47,914 nt of DNA from VAZQ01 sp050179645 (GCA_050179645.1 JBFXEX010000036.1:1-47914); one strand, 5' to 3'; positions 16,834 to 26,219 are shown, counted from the stretch's first letter. Notes: generated from the sequence alone by a model not told the origin. Program-made: numbers and translations.

Positions 16834-17756
16834 GTGCCGCTCCCCAGCGGCCGGATCGAGAACAGATGCTCGGGCTGCACCACGAGTTCGAACGCGAAGC
16901 GGATCCCGACCGCGAGCACCAGGAGCCCCAGCAGCAGGCGCAGGCGCTCGCCGCTGATCTTCTGTCCGGCCCGCGCCCCGAACTGCGCGCCGGTGACGCC
17001 ACCGACCATCAGCACCAGCGCCAGCACCGCATCGACCAAGTGGTTGGTGGCAGCATGCATGACGGTCGCGGACGCCATGGTGACCAGTGTCAGCACCATC
17101 GAGGTGCCGATCACCGTCGCGGTCGGAACGCGCAGCACGTAGATCAGCAGCGGCACGAGCAGAAAGCCGCCGCCGATACCCATAACGGCGCCGACGAATC
17201 CGATGATGAAGCCGATCGCCCAGACCGGGATCGCCGAGACGTAGATGTGCGAACGCTTGAACCGCAGCTTGAACGGCAGGCCGTGGATCCAGGTGTGGCT
17301 GCCGGGCCGCCGAAGCTCCACCGGCTTGCCTTGGCGCACCCGCAGGATGGCCCGCACGCTTTCGGTCACCATCAATGCGCCGACGATGCCAAGCAGCAGC
17401 ACGTAGGAAAGACCGATCGTGATGTCGAGCTGGCCGAGCTCGCGCAGCAGGGTGAACAGCCAGACGCCGACCGCAGTACCGATGATGCCGCCGGCCAGCA
17501 GCATCATGGCGAGCGTGAGGTCCAGCGATTTTCGCCGCCAGTAGCTCAATGCCCCCGACATCGAGGAAGCCGCGATGTGGCTCGATACGGTCGCGACCGA
17601 GACGGCCGGCGATATGCCGAGGAAGATCAGCAGTGGCGTCATCAGAAAACCGCCGCCGATGCCGAACATGCCGGAAATGAAGCCGACCGCAAAACCCATG
17701 CCCAGGATGACGAAGACATTGACCGGCAGGTCGGCGATCGGGAGGTAGATCTGCAC
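16830..17756 (-). CDS. TSUP-family (TauE/SafE) sulfite/organosulfur exporter-like permease
   Basis: The protein has 308 residues with about 8-9 membrane segments in two repeats, each carrying the family signature: FISGMFGIGGGFLMTPLLI near residue 26 and FVGAVMGIGGGFLLVPLLI near residue 190. A hydrophilic loop (RVRQGKPVELRRPGSHTW) lies between them. TSUP proteins move sulfite, thiosulfate or sulfonates across the inner membrane. It is longer than the 248-residue paralogue at 2851 and is translationally coupled (4-base overlap) to the TIGR02186-like partner downstream. The true substrate is unknown. Confidence 0.9.
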   Translation of the reverse strand: MQIYLPIADLPVNVFVILGMGFAVGFISGMFGIGGGFLMTPLLIFLGISPAVSVATVSSHIAASSMSGALSYWRRKSLDLTLAMMLLAGGIIGTAVGVWLFTLLRELGQLDITIGLSYVLLLGIVGALMVTESVRAILRVRQGKPVELRRPGSHTWIHGLPFKLRFKRSHIYVSAIPVWAIGFIIGFVGAVMGIGGGFLLVPLLIYVLRVPTATVIGTSMVLTLVTMASATVMHAATNHLVDAVLALVLMVGGVTGAQFGARAGQKISGERLRLLLGLLVLAVGIRFAFELVVQPEHLFSIRPLGSGT

Positions 17757-17828
17757 AGTCGAAGGTCCGGGTTCGCAACGCCTCGTGGCTCCGGCAACAC
17801 GGGCACGCCGCTTTACCGGAAGGTCAGG

Positions 17829-18152
17829 CTAGTGCCCGGTTTCCGAAGTTCGTGATACGTCGCGGCACACTCTGACACGAACTTCGGAAACAAAGGGGTA
17901 CTAGCAAGCTTATGATTCTAGTGCCGCTTTTCGATTTGAAGTTCCTATTCGAGTTTGCGGTAAGTGGTGTAGGAACCTCAATCGGCGGCACGAGTGTCCC
18001 GATTCCGAAATTCGCAGCACTCCGCGACACCCTCGTTTGCGAACTTCAATCGAAGGACACTAGCAACTTATTGATCTCGTGTGGCTCTGGTTCAGAAGTC
18101 CGCATCTCGGACTTGCCGCAAGAACGATGCGGAATTATGAACCGCCACACTG
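17829..18152. repeat. Cluster of three CTAGTG-type palindromic repeats
   Basis: Three hairpin units follow one another. Unit 1 (17829-17904) begins CTAGTGCCCGG, with GAAGTTCGTG and CACGAACTTC as facing arms, and ends ACTAG. Unit 2 (17918-18063) begins CTAGTGCCG, carries TTTGAAGTTC and GAACTTCAA arms, has a further partial copy (AGTGTCCCGATTCCG) nested inside, and ends CACTAG. Unit 3 (18078-18152) is more diverged, with GTGTGGC and GCCACAC ends. They are related by the CTAGTG ends and the GAAGTTC core, so they look like a nested or repeated mobile palindrome. The rest of the 682-base gap (18153-18438) shows no gene. Confidence 0.8.
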
Positions 18153-18438
18153 TCTCGACCATTTTTCGCGGGATGCCGGCCGGCAAGGCGGTCCGACGCA
18201 ACGGGAGCCGGCGAGGCCGACTTTAGCTGGAATTGAGGTGTCACCGGCACGACACCCCGCGAATTCGGGCTCGGGACTCAAGCGGGAGATGGTATTCTAT
18301 TCTATCGTCGTTCTTAGCCGCGGGCACGGGTCGAGGCCACATTTTTGTGAAGGGCGCGATTTGTCGCGCGCCGGAACCGCGTGCATGGCTGGGTTTCGAA
18401 CCGCGGCCCGAAAGATGCGGAGGCCGAGAGGCGATCCG

Positions 18439-21400
18439 TCAGCGCCCGAACGCGAAAGCGGCTTCCCGCCGCGCGCTCGGCGTTGAACTGCGGTGCTTGC
18501 TTCCCGGCGTGACCGAGGGAGCGGAAACCGGGTCCCAGCCGCCGGCCGGTACCTTGACCTGATTGGCGGCTTCGGGCGGCAATTCCGGCTTAAATTCGTC
18601 GATCGCCTGACCGGCGGCCTTCAGCGACTTCTGGTCAAGACGCGGGGCCAGTTCATCGCGCTGGCGTTCCGATTCCTTGTCGCCGCCGCGGGCGGCAAGT
18701 CCGAACCAGCGATAGGCTTCGGTGAGGTTCTGCTCCACGCCGATGCCTCGGGCATAGAGCACGCCGAGATTATACTGGCTGTCGGCCATGCCGAAGGCGG
18801 CAGCCTTGCGGAACCACTGGGCGGCGGCTTGGTAATCGGGCTTGCCGTTCAGGCCTTCCGCATACAGCACCGCCAGATTGTGCAGGGCCTTGGGGTTCCC
18901 GGCTTCGCCCGCGAGCGCGTAGTAGCGTCCGGCGGCTTCGCGGTCCTTTTTCACCCCGATGCCCTTTTCATAGAGGCCGCCGAGTCGGAACTGGGCGGGC
19001 GCCAATCCTTGCTGGGCGGCACGCTCAAACCATTCCGCAGCCGTCTTGAGGTTTTGAGAAACACCCCGGCCATCGGCGTAGCGCTGCGCAACCTCATACT
19101 GTGCGGCGGGGTCGCCCTTCGCGGCTTCGGCACGCAGCGTGCCGCCGATACCGGCGGGCAGCTGCTCGGCGCCGTGGACCGGAACTGCGGTGGTCCGGGG
19201 CGGCAAACTCGGTGTCGCGACTGTCGCGGGCGCCTCGCGTGGTGCCGGCACCTGGGCGGTTCCGGATGGCACGACGGTGCCGGTCGTCTCGGCCGCAACC
19301 GCGCCCAGCGCCGGCATCGTCGCGCCGGTGGGTGGCGGGAAGCCGGGTGCCGGTGCCAGCAGCGACGATTGCCGGTCTGGCGCCGGGGCCGCGGGCACCG
19401 GTTCCGTCTGTCTGGCGGCCCGTGCGGCGGCGGTCGGCTCGCCGGTGGCCGGCGCGGCGCCATGCTCCGGCGCGGGCGCAGTCTGACCGTTGGTAACGGC
19501 CTCAGGTTCGTGCGCGAGCCAGTTCGCCACGATGTTGATCGAGCCCAGGACGATGGCGAGCACGCTCGCGCCGATGATCAACGAACGCGCATGTTTGCGG
19601 ATCAGGCTCGGGAACATGGTGGGCGCGGTCGCAGTCTTCGGCACGGCGGTTTCCGCCGCGCGCGGCGAGGTGCGAACGGGTGCGGTGTTGGTGGCGGCCT
19701 GCGCGGCGCGGCGAGCGGCGGCGATGAAGTTCGATTTTCCGCCTGGGTCGGGAATGACAGGCGGCTTCATGGAACCGAGCGCCGCCTCCGATGCGGCGAT
19801 ACGCTCGGCCGGCGTTGCCGGATAGCGGCTGCGCGAAACGCCCGGCTCCAGCGGATGGTCCGGCGGGAGATTGGGATCGATCGGCCGGCGCTCGGCGGCG
19901 GGCGGGCTCGCTCGCAGCGGCGTCGTTCCGATCACCGTCGCTTCGGAAGCCAGCGGCGACAGACTTGAGGTCGCGGACGGCAGATTGGCCGGCGGTGCCG
20001 ACGGGGTCTTGGCCGCATCCGGGGCAGCGGAGGGCGTGAGGGCGGCCGGAACTGCGTCGCGGCGCTCGGGCATCGGCTCCGCGGCGCGCAACTCGGGCGT
20101 GGCAGTCTCCGACGATGGGCGGGCTGCGGGAGAGAGGGCAACGGGTGGGGGCGCCACAGGCGCGGCCGAGGGCGCAGCGGTCGCGACCGGGGCCGCCTCC
20201 GGAATGCTCGGCGACGAGTTGGGGGCGACGACCGCGTTCACTGCCTGGCCGATCCTGTCGCGAATGTCGCTCTCGATCGTCGCCAGTCGACTGACGACGT
20301 TCTCGAGCGCGCCGTGCACCGCTTCCAGCGAATCCTGGGTCTGTCGCTCCATCTGCTTGAGACCGGTGACGTCGCGCAGCAGTGCGTTGACCTCGGGCCC
20401 GGGCGCCGGCTCGGACGAGGGACGTGCAAGCGTCGGCAGTCGCTGTTGCTCCAGGTGGATGACCAACTCGGTGAGACCGCGTTCGATCGCTTCGAGATGC
20501 GTGAGCCGCTGGTCGGAGGCGTCGAGCTTCTGCACCAGATTGCTGATGCGATCCTCGAGATGGCCGAGCGCCATTTCGTCGCCGCGGGTGTGCTGAATGC
20601 GTTCGATCTTGTCCGACAGTCCGGCGAGCACGGTCTCCAGCTCGCGCGGAATGTCCTGGCCGCTGCGGTTGCGGACTTCCAGCGCGTCGGCAAGCTTGCC
20701 GATCCGCTGTTCCAGCGTCGCCAGGACGTCGGATTCGCCGCCCGGGCCGGTCACCTGGTCCACCTTGGCCGAGAGTGCGCGCACCTCGGCGGTCAGGCTC
20801 GCCAGTGCGTCGTTCGAAGCCACATGGGTGACGATGCCGCGCATGGCGACGATTGCGCCTTCGAGCTGCTTGAGCGCCGCCGGATCCTGGGTGTTGCCTG
20901 CGATCAGGTCGACTTTTTCGGTCAGCACTTTCACGGTTTCGCCGAGACCGGCAAGATTTTCCGCCGGCGTCAGCATGCGCAGAGCGTCGCGAACTTCGGC
21001 GAGGCCGCGCTCGACGCCCGCGAGCGATACGCCGGCCGCGCCGGCATCCCGAGTCTGATCGATGCGCTCGGACAGCCTGCGCATTTCCGTTTCGAGCGCT
21101 TCGATCGCCCGCCGCGGCATGGCCTCCTGCAGCATCACGCCGATCTGGGCCAGGTCGTCGCGCAGCAGGTCGACCGCCTTGTCGATCGCGGTGGGGCTAT
21201 TGAGGATGCCGATGTGTTCGTTGATCTGACGAAGCTGCTGCTCCAGCCCGGCCAGTTCCTGGGTCTGCGCACGGGGCAGCGAATCCGCCTGCGGGGCCTC
21301 CGCGTTGTTGGCGTCAAAAGCCGCCGGCAGCCCGTCAAGCGTCCGCTGGCGATCGGCGATTTCGACCAGAGCCTGGTCGAGCGGTGTTTTCGGCGCAGAC

Positions 21401-22341
21401 GGCAGACGCGGACGTTGCGCATCACCGAGGTCGGCGACCGCGCGGTTGACCGCGCGGAGACGCTCGGCGATCTCGCTCCGGGCGGAGCGATTGTCGGCGA
21501 CCATTTCGTCGAGCCGGCGGTCGAGCTTGGAAATGACCTCGGCGACCTGATGCGTGGGGTCTGCCTGGGGGCTCGCCGGCGGCGTCTGCGCGTTGGCGGC
21601 GTTCAGGCGCGCCATCGCTTCGAGCTGCTGGGTCAGGTTGTCGAGCCGATTGTTGATCTCGAGGAGCCCTTCGTCCTGCGCAAGCTTCTGCGTCAGACTG
21701 TCGAGACGCTCCCTGACCGCGGCCATCCCGTCATCTTGCGCGAGCTTTTCGCTCAGGCTGTCGAGCCGCTCCTTGACTTCCGAGAGACCATCATCCTGCG
21801 CAAGCTTTTCGGTCAGGCTGTCGAGACGGTTCCTGACGTCGGCCAGCCCGCCGTCGACGCCGAGCGTACGCGCCAGGCTGTCGAGCCGCTCCCGGACTTC
21901 GGCAAACCCCTCGTCGGCGAGCAGGCTCGCGACCAGCCGACGGTCCTCAGGGCTCTGACGATGTTCGATGTGAGGCTCGGCAGCGACCTCGCTCGGCCGT
22001 TGCGCCGGCTCCGGATATCGGCGCGCCGCAACGTCATGCGGCGCCGTTCCGGGGATGAATTCACCGTTCGCGAACGGCGGCGGAGTGAACGGCGCGGCGT
22101 GCCGGATCGATGTCGCCGGCGACTGCGATGATGCTGTGCTGCGTTCCGGATAGTCGCGCGGCAATTCATGTGCGTGCGGCGGTTGCGGCGGCACTGCAAC
22201 GCCGCTTTCCAGCGCCGCGTCGGTGATGACCGAATCGAGCCACTGGCTCACCGACATGCCGGAGCGGCGGGCGGCTTCGCGTGCGGTTTCCCGCGCCTGC
22301 GGCCGGATGCCTCGCACGTGCCATCGAGCGCCAGGTTTCAT
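18439..22341 (-). CDS. podJ: PodJ-like polar localization factor with Sel1 repeats
   Basis: The protein has 1300 residues. The N-terminus (WHVRGIRPQARETAREAARRSGMSVSQWLDSVI) is the ribbon-helix-helix-like region I associate with alphaproteobacterial PodJ-like proteins. Five tandem 20-residue coiled-coil repeats (about residues 143-242) precede a long coiled-coil region, then an Ala/Pro-rich linker, one transmembrane helix (about 920-941), a Pro-rich periplasmic stretch, and about four Sel1 repeats (about 1080-1235, starting near GDPAAQYEVAQRYADGRGV). PodJ organises the cell pole and recruits pilus and division regulators in Caulobacter; the exact role here is inferred. ATG 22341 is preferred over a TTG at 22353. 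The final residues are Arg/Ala-rich. Confidence 0.87.
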   Translation of the reverse strand: MKPGARWHVRGIRPQARETAREAARRSGMSVSQWLDSVITDAALESGVAVPPQPPHAHELPRDYPERSTASSQSPATSIRHAAPFTPPPFANGEFIPGTAPHDVAARRYPEPAQRPSEVAAEPHIEHRQSPEDRRLVASLLADEGFAEVRERLDSLARTLGVDGGLADVRNRLDSLTEKLAQDDGLSEVKERLDSLSEKLAQDDGMAAVRERLDSLTQKLAQDEGLLEINNRLDNLTQQLEAMARLNAANAQTPPASPQADPTHQVAEVISKLDRRLDEMVADNRSARSEIAERLRAVNRAVADLGDAQRPRLPSAPKTPLDQALVEIADRQRTLDGLPAAFDANNAEAPQADSLPRAQTQELAGLEQQLRQINEHIGILNSPTAIDKAVDLLRDDLAQIGVMLQEAMPRRAIEALETEMRRLSERIDQTRDAGAAGVSLAGVERGLAEVRDALRMLTPAENLAGLGETVKVLTEKVDLIAGNTQDPAALKQLEGAIVAMRGIVTHVASNDALASLTAEVRALSAKVDQVTGPGGESDVLATLEQRIGKLADALEVRNRSGQDIPRELETVLAGLSDKIERIQHTRGDEMALGHLEDRISNLVQKLDASDQRLTHLEAIERGLTELVIHLEQQRLPTLARPSSEPAPGPEVNALLRDVTGLKQMERQTQDSLEAVHGALENVVSRLATIESDIRDRIGQAVNAVVAPNSSPSIPEAAPVATAAPSAAPVAPPPVALSPAARPSSETATPELRAAEPMPERRDAVPAALTPSAAPDAAKTPSAPPANLPSATSSLSPLASEATVIGTTPLRASPPAAERRPIDPNLPPDHPLEPGVSRSRYPATPAERIAASEAALGSMKPPVIPDPGGKSNFIAAARRAAQAATNTAPVRTSPRAAETAVPKTATAPTMFPSLIRKHARSLIIGASVLAIVLGSINIVANWLAHEPEAVTNGQTAPAPEHGAAPATGEPTAAARAARQTEPVPAAPAPDRQSSLLAPAPGFPPPTGATMPALGAVAAETTGTVVPSGTAQVPAPREAPATVATPSLPPRTTAVPVHGAEQLPAGIGGTLRAEAAKGDPAAQYEVAQRYADGRGVSQNLKTAAEWFERAAQQGLAPAQFRLGGLYEKGIGVKKDREAAGRYYALAGEAGNPKALHNLAVLYAEGLNGKPDYQAAAQWFRKAAAFGMADSQYNLGVLYARGIGVEQNLTEAYRWFGLAARGGDKESERQRDELAPRLDQKSLKAAGQAIDEFKPELPPEAANQVKVPAGGWDPVSAPSVTPGSKHRSSTPSARREAAFAFGR
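21616..21915 (-). repeat. Five 60-base tandem coding repeats in podJ-like gene
   Basis: Five consecutive 20-residue units each follow the pattern D-(D/E/G)-G-(L/F/M)-x-x-(V/I)-x-x-R-L-D-(S/N)-L-(T/S/A)-x-x-L-x-x. The middle three (DGGLADVRNRLDSLTEKLAQ and the next two) are the most alike, and their DNA is also similar, so the copy number may vary between strains. The heptad-like spacing of Leu and Val fits a coiled coil. Confidence 0.85.
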
Positions 22342-22652
22342 ACTTGCATCCAAATGCCCGACCCGAAGCGCGGCGCCTTGGTCGGCCCTAAAGGCTGCCG
22401 CTGACGAGTAGATGATGTCCGAGAGGCCCCCGCTGCCCCGAGCAACAGTTTTTGCTGTTCACGGTTAATGGGCGATTAACGGACTGCCCAACGGCGACGG
22501 CATTCCGCAGCCGTGCGTGAGGTGTGGCTGCCACAACACATCTTCATGCAGACATATCGATGCGACGTGAGCCGCGCGCGCACGATCCGATCCGGCCTAC
22601 TCGCCGGGATCGGCCGCAGCCTGTATGGTCCCGCACCGGGAGGAAGGGACTC
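22342..22652. other. Intergenic region between divergent podJ-like and acyl-CoA dehydrogenase genes
   Basis: This 311-base stretch should hold both promoters. It contains a short hairpin, AACAG-TTTTTG-CTGTT (near 22443-22459), and nearby GTTAAT/ATTAAC inverse copies. I could not assign a convincing -35/-10 pair and see no gene in it. Confidence 0.4.
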
Positions 22653-23810
22653 ATGAATGAACTGAATACGCCACGGCCGGCGTGGATGACCGAAGACCTC
22701 GTGATGCTCGAGGACCAGGCCCGCCGCTTCATCGATGCCGAGTTCGTCCCGCATCTCGACCGCTGGAACGAAGAGGGCATGTACAGCCGCGAGGTCTGGA
22801 CGCAGGCCGGCGCTGCGGGGCTCCTGTGCCCGGCGATCCCCGAACAATATGGCGGCGCCGGCGGCACCTTCGCGCACGAGGTGGTGATCAACCGCGAACT
22901 GAGCCTCGCCGGCTTCGATTCGTTCGGCGCGCCGCTGCATTCCGGCATCGTGGCGCCGTACATCCTGCACTACGGCACCGACGAGCAGAAGCGCCGCTGG
23001 CTGCCGAAGCTCGCGACCGGCGAACTCGTCGGCGCCGTTGCGATGAGCGAGCCCGGCACCGGCTCCGATCTGCAGGGCGTACGCACCACCGCGAAAAAGT
23101 CGGGCAACGGCTATGTGCTCAACGGCTCCAAGACCTTCATCACCAACGGCCAGCACGCCAATCTGATCGTCGTCGTCGCCAAGACCGATCCGTCGCTCGG
23201 TGCCAAGGGCGTCTCTTTAATGGTGGTCGAGACCGACAACGCACCGGGCTTCCGTCGCGGCCGCAAGCTCAAGAAGCTCGGCCTCGATGCCGCCGACACC
23301 TCCGAGCTGTTCTTCGACGACGTGAAGCTGCCGCCCGAGAACCTGCTTGGCACCGAGGAGGGGCAGGGCTTCGTGCAGCTGATGCGGGACTTGCCGCGTG
23401 AGCGCCTGCTCGTGGTGGTGCACGCCCAGGCGATGATCGAACGCGCGGTGGCGCTGACGATACCTTACGTCAAGGAGCGCAAGGCGTTCGGCAAGCCGAT
23501 CATGGATTTCCAGAACACCCAGTTCGTGCTGGCGGAGTGCAAGTCCGAGGCGACGATCTCGCGGGTATTTCACGACCATTGCATCGAGCGGTACCTCAAA
23601 GGCGAACTCGATACCGTCACGGCGTCGATGGCGAAGTACTGGATCACCGATCTGCAGGGCAAGATCATCGACCGGTGCCTGCAGCTGTTCGGCGGCTACG
23701 GCTACATGGACGAATTCCCGATCTCGCGGCTCTACCGCGATGCCCGCGTCATGCGCATCTACGCCGGCTCGAACGAGATCATGAAGGTGATCATCGCCCG
23801 CAGCCTTTAG
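22653..23810 (+). CDS. Acyl-CoA dehydrogenase
   Basis: The protein has 385 residues. It is an FAD enzyme that makes the first double bond in acyl-CoA oxidation. Landmarks: PEQYGGAGGTF, AMSEPGTGSDLQG (FAD and substrate contact), FITNGQHANLIVVVAKTDP, QLFGGYGYMDEFPISRLYRDARVMRIYAG and SNEIMK at the C-terminus. At the usual MCAD catalytic Glu position (YEGT) it has Ala (YAGS), so the base is likely the helix-G Glu in RERLL, as in isovaleryl- and long-chain-type enzymes. A strong GGGAGGAAGGG site precedes ATG 22653. The C-terminus is clear of the palindromic repeat that follows. With the thiolase and FadJ-type genes downstream it points to a beta-oxidation or branched-chain acid locus. Confidence 0.93.
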   Translation: MNELNTPRPAWMTEDLVMLEDQARRFIDAEFVPHLDRWNEEGMYSREVWTQAGAAGLLCPAIPEQYGGAGGTFAHEVVINRELSLAGFDSFGAPLHSGIVAPYILHYGTDEQKRRWLPKLATGELVGAVAMSEPGTGSDLQGVRTTAKKSGNGYVLNGSKTFITNGQHANLIVVVAKTDPSLGAKGVSLMVVETDNAPGFRRGRKLKKLGLDAADTSELFFDDVKLPPENLLGTEEGQGFVQLMRDLPRERLLVVVHAQAMIERAVALTIPYVKERKAFGKPIMDFQNTQFVLAECKSEATISRVFHDHCIERYLKGELDTVTASMAKYWITDLQGKIIDRCLQLFGGYGYMDEFPISRLYRDARVMRIYAGSNEIMKVIIARSL

Positions 23811-23906
23811 AGCTGCCCATTGTCGGATTTAGCCAACGCTCCGCTTGCCCTATTGCTTGCGGCGCGGGCACGCCGGTGTCCCTTTTTCCATATCCCTGAA
23901 ATGAGA

Positions 23907-24035
23907 ATGGAGCGCCGGGAGGCGCCAGGGGGCTGGCGAAGCCCCCTTTGGCGAGCCTGGCGAAGGCCCACCGGGAACGCTTGGCGAGGCGCTCCCGCCC
24001 CGGTGGTGACGGGGCGGCGCCTCCCGGCGCTCCAT
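23907..24035. repeat. Palindromic repeat with perfect 20-base arms
   Basis: ATGGAGCGCCGGGAGGCGCC (23907-23926) and its exact inverse copy (24016-24035) flank 89 bases that contain further small hairpins, such as GGGGGCT-GGCGA-AGCCCCC. The element lies between the convergent acyl-CoA dehydrogenase and AAA+ genes in a 303-base gap that holds no gene. It resembles neither the CTAGTG nor the CCCCTCCCC families in the window, so it is a separate repeat family. Confidence 0.88.
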
Positions 24036-24113
24036 CCGCATCGAAGGCCGCTCCAGAACACGGCCGCCGAATGTAATAAGAATTTAATCCTTATTGCAAA
24101 ACTTGTCAACCGG

Positions 24114-26219
24114 CTACGCCTGCGGCACGCCGGCGTGCACCGCCTTGTCCACCCGCGCGCACAGCAGGTCGTGGAACGGCTTCGGACTGAGGATATCCTT
24201 GCGGGTGAAGTCCGCGCCGGTGAGATAGTCGCGCACCAGGAAGCCGTCGAGATCGTAGAGCCGCACCCGCTTGGCGGTCGGCGGCTGCTCGTGCGGCCAG
24301 CAGGGCGCAATGTCGCACGCGAGCTCGCGGTTCTCGCTCAGCGTCAGCGCATTCTGCAGCACGAGGCGCCCGCCGAGTGCGACCACGCGCGACCTGATCT
24401 TGCCGTCGAACTGACCTGAAAGCTTGAGCGCACGCTGCTCGCCGAATTCGACCGGCTCCGAGCGCGGCGAAAGCGGCGCGACGGTGACGCGCGCCACCGC
24501 GCTCCTGTTGTTCCGACGGATGCGGTGGTGACCGGCTTCGTCCTTGAGGTAGCCGTGCGCGAAATGCCCGCGCAGCGCCAGCGCCACGGGCTCGTCCGGT
24601 GCCAGCGGCTCGCGCAGCATGACGCAGTCCATGCGCCGGTCGCGCGCCCAGTCGCCATAGAGCTTGTAGAGCAGGTCGCGGACCGGGGCGGCCGAACCGA
24701 CCGGGGCGATCTCGACCAGCGCATCCCAGTAACCGTCCGGCCCCATGGTGACGATTTCACGCCGCGCCGCGTCGATCGCGGCTTCAGCCTGGAGCAGGCG
24801 GTCGGACAACTGCTCCAGCTCCGCCCGTGTGGACGCCGTCGTGGCGGTGAGAGCCAGCGCGTGCGCGCCGTCCTGCAACCGCTCGATCCGGCCGACCGTT
24901 TCGAGTGCGCGGGTGTGCCGCGCCAGAATGCCGGCAGTGCCCTCGAGATCGTGCCAGAACGCCGGCTCCTTGCGGGTGGCATCGATCTCTTCGATCTCGC
25001 GGCGCAGGCGCTCGATCTCGGCGGCGCGGGCGACCCGCTCGCAATCGGCTTGCGCCGTCGCGATGCGTTCGACGATCTCGGGCCGCGTCAGGCGATCTCC
25101 GCTGCGGGTGCGGATCGGCGCCTTTTCGGCCTTGGCCTGCAGGCTGTCCGGGGTATCCACCACGCGCACGCGCACCCGGCCGTCCTGGACGCCGACCTCG
25201 ATCAGCGAGCCCGGCTCGGGCGCCCGCTCCATCAAGAGCGTGGCGATCGGCAGGATCACCCGCCGGCGCAGCTCGCGCTTGATGCCGCGGCCGCCGTAGC
25301 GCGGGTTGAAGCCGGCCGCGAGCACGTGCTCGATCACGTCGTCGTGGACCTCGACGATCAGGTTTCTCCCGGCGATGCCCTCGCGGCGCAGCGTCGCCTG
25401 CAGGTCGGCGCGAGCGATCTTCGCGGCCTGCTCCTGCGTCAGCGGATGAAACAGCACGACATGCTGGAAGCGATTCAGGAACTCCGGCCGGAAATGCGCC
25501 TCGATTGCCGTCATCGCCTTGTCGGCATCGTAGCCGTCGCTCTGACCGCCGAATCCTATCGACGTCGTCATGCCCTCGAACGCGCCGACGTTGGAAGTGG
25601 CGATGATGATGGTGTTGCGGAAGTTCACCGTCTCGCCCTTGGGCGTCGTCAGCCGGCCTTCGTCGAGCAACTGCAGGAACAGGTCCTGGATGTTGCGGTG
25701 GGCCTTCTCGAGTTCGTCGAACAGCAGCACCTGGAACGGCTGAATCCGCACCGGGTCGATCAGCCGGGCAGGGCGCTCGGCCGGGGCGTTCGCCGAGCCC
25801 ACCAGCATTTCGAACGAATGGAAGTCGGTGAACTCCGACATGTCGAAACGCAGCATGCGGCGGTCGCTGCCGAAGAAGAATTCCGCCAGCGCGCGCGCCA
25901 TCTCGGTCTTGCCGACGCCGGTCGGACCGACGAACAGGAACGAGCCGACCGGCTTGCCGGTGTCGTGCAGCCGCGCCTTGTAGAAGGCGATCATCTCGAC
26001 CACGGCTTCGATCGCGGCTTCCTGGCCGATGATGCGCTCGCGGAACCAGTCGCGGATAACCGACGCCGACTTGCCTTCGCCGCGCGACACCACGAACAGC
26101 GGCAGGCCGCTGTGGATGGCGAACACCTTTTCGACGAAGAGCGGCGTGATGGTGCCGCCCTCGCCGATGGCGAGCTTCTGATCGCGATAGTCGCGCACCT
26201 TGCCGAGCAGATCGAGCAC
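24114..26219 (-). CDS. C-terminal part of an AAA+ / release-factor fusion: Clp-type NBD2 plus RF-like domain (SGQ)
   Basis: The segment has 701 residues from a GTG at 26219; the same frame is open back to an amber codon at 26301-26303 and continues the reading frame of the upstream part. Residues 55-330 form a Clp/ClpB second AAA+ domain: Walker A GPTGVGKT (98-105), Walker B LLFDELEKAH (Asp168, Glu169), sensor TSN (208-210), Arg finger in FLNRF (Arg250), and sensor 2 GGRGIKR (309-315). Residues about 370-700 read as a class-I release factor of RF2 type: a coiled coil with KEPAFWHDLEG (RF2: DPDFW), a PCRF core with YGDWARDRR and ARGYAYGYL-like GHFAHGYLKDEAGHHRIRR, then SGQFDGKIRSRV where RF2 has GGQHVNK..S.V, SENRELA, and an RLYDLDGFLVRDYLTG C-terminal segment. 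GGQ has become SGQ. No ribosome site precedes the GTG. Confidence 0.75.
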   Translation of the reverse strand: MLDLLGKVRDYRDQKLAIGEGGTITPLFVEKVFAIHSGLPLFVVSRGEGKSASVIRDWFRERIIGQEAAIEAVVEMIAFYKARLHDTGKPVGSFLFVGPTGVGKTEMARALAEFFFGSDRRMLRFDMSEFTDFHSFEMLVGSANAPAERPARLIDPVRIQPFQVLLFDELEKAHRNIQDLFLQLLDEGRLTTPKGETVNFRNTIIIATSNVGAFEGMTTSIGFGGQSDGYDADKAMTAIEAHFRPEFLNRFQHVVLFHPLTQEQAAKIARADLQATLRREGIAGRNLIVEVHDDVIEHVLAAGFNPRYGGRGIKRELRRRVILPIATLLMERAPEPGSLIEVGVQDGRVRVRVVDTPDSLQAKAEKAPIRTRSGDRLTRPEIVERIATAQADCERVARAAEIERLRREIEEIDATRKEPAFWHDLEGTAGILARHTRALETVGRIERLQDGAHALALTATTASTRAELEQLSDRLLQAEAAIDAARREIVTMGPDGYWDALVEIAPVGSAAPVRDLLYKLYGDWARDRRMDCVMLREPLAPDEPVALALRGHFAHGYLKDEAGHHRIRRNNRSAVARVTVAPLSPRSEPVEFGEQRALKLSGQFDGKIRSRVVALGGRLVLQNALTLSENRELACDIAPCWPHEQPPTAKRVRLYDLDGFLVRDYLTGADFTRKDILSPKPFHDLLCARVDKAVHAGVPQA

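Noticed and set aside
18079..18562. Small plus-strand open frames between the CTAGTG repeats and the PodJ-like stop
   Set aside because: They consist of repeat sequence and antisense of the PodJ C-terminus, with no ribosome site or domain.
21616..21915. CRISPR-like periodic repeats
   Set aside because: The 60-base units are coding, contiguous and without spacers; no cas genes are present.
20314..22131. 605-residue plus-strand frame opposite the PodJ-like gene
   Set aside because: No recognisable domain; the repeats in it are the mirror of the PodJ coiled-coil repeats.
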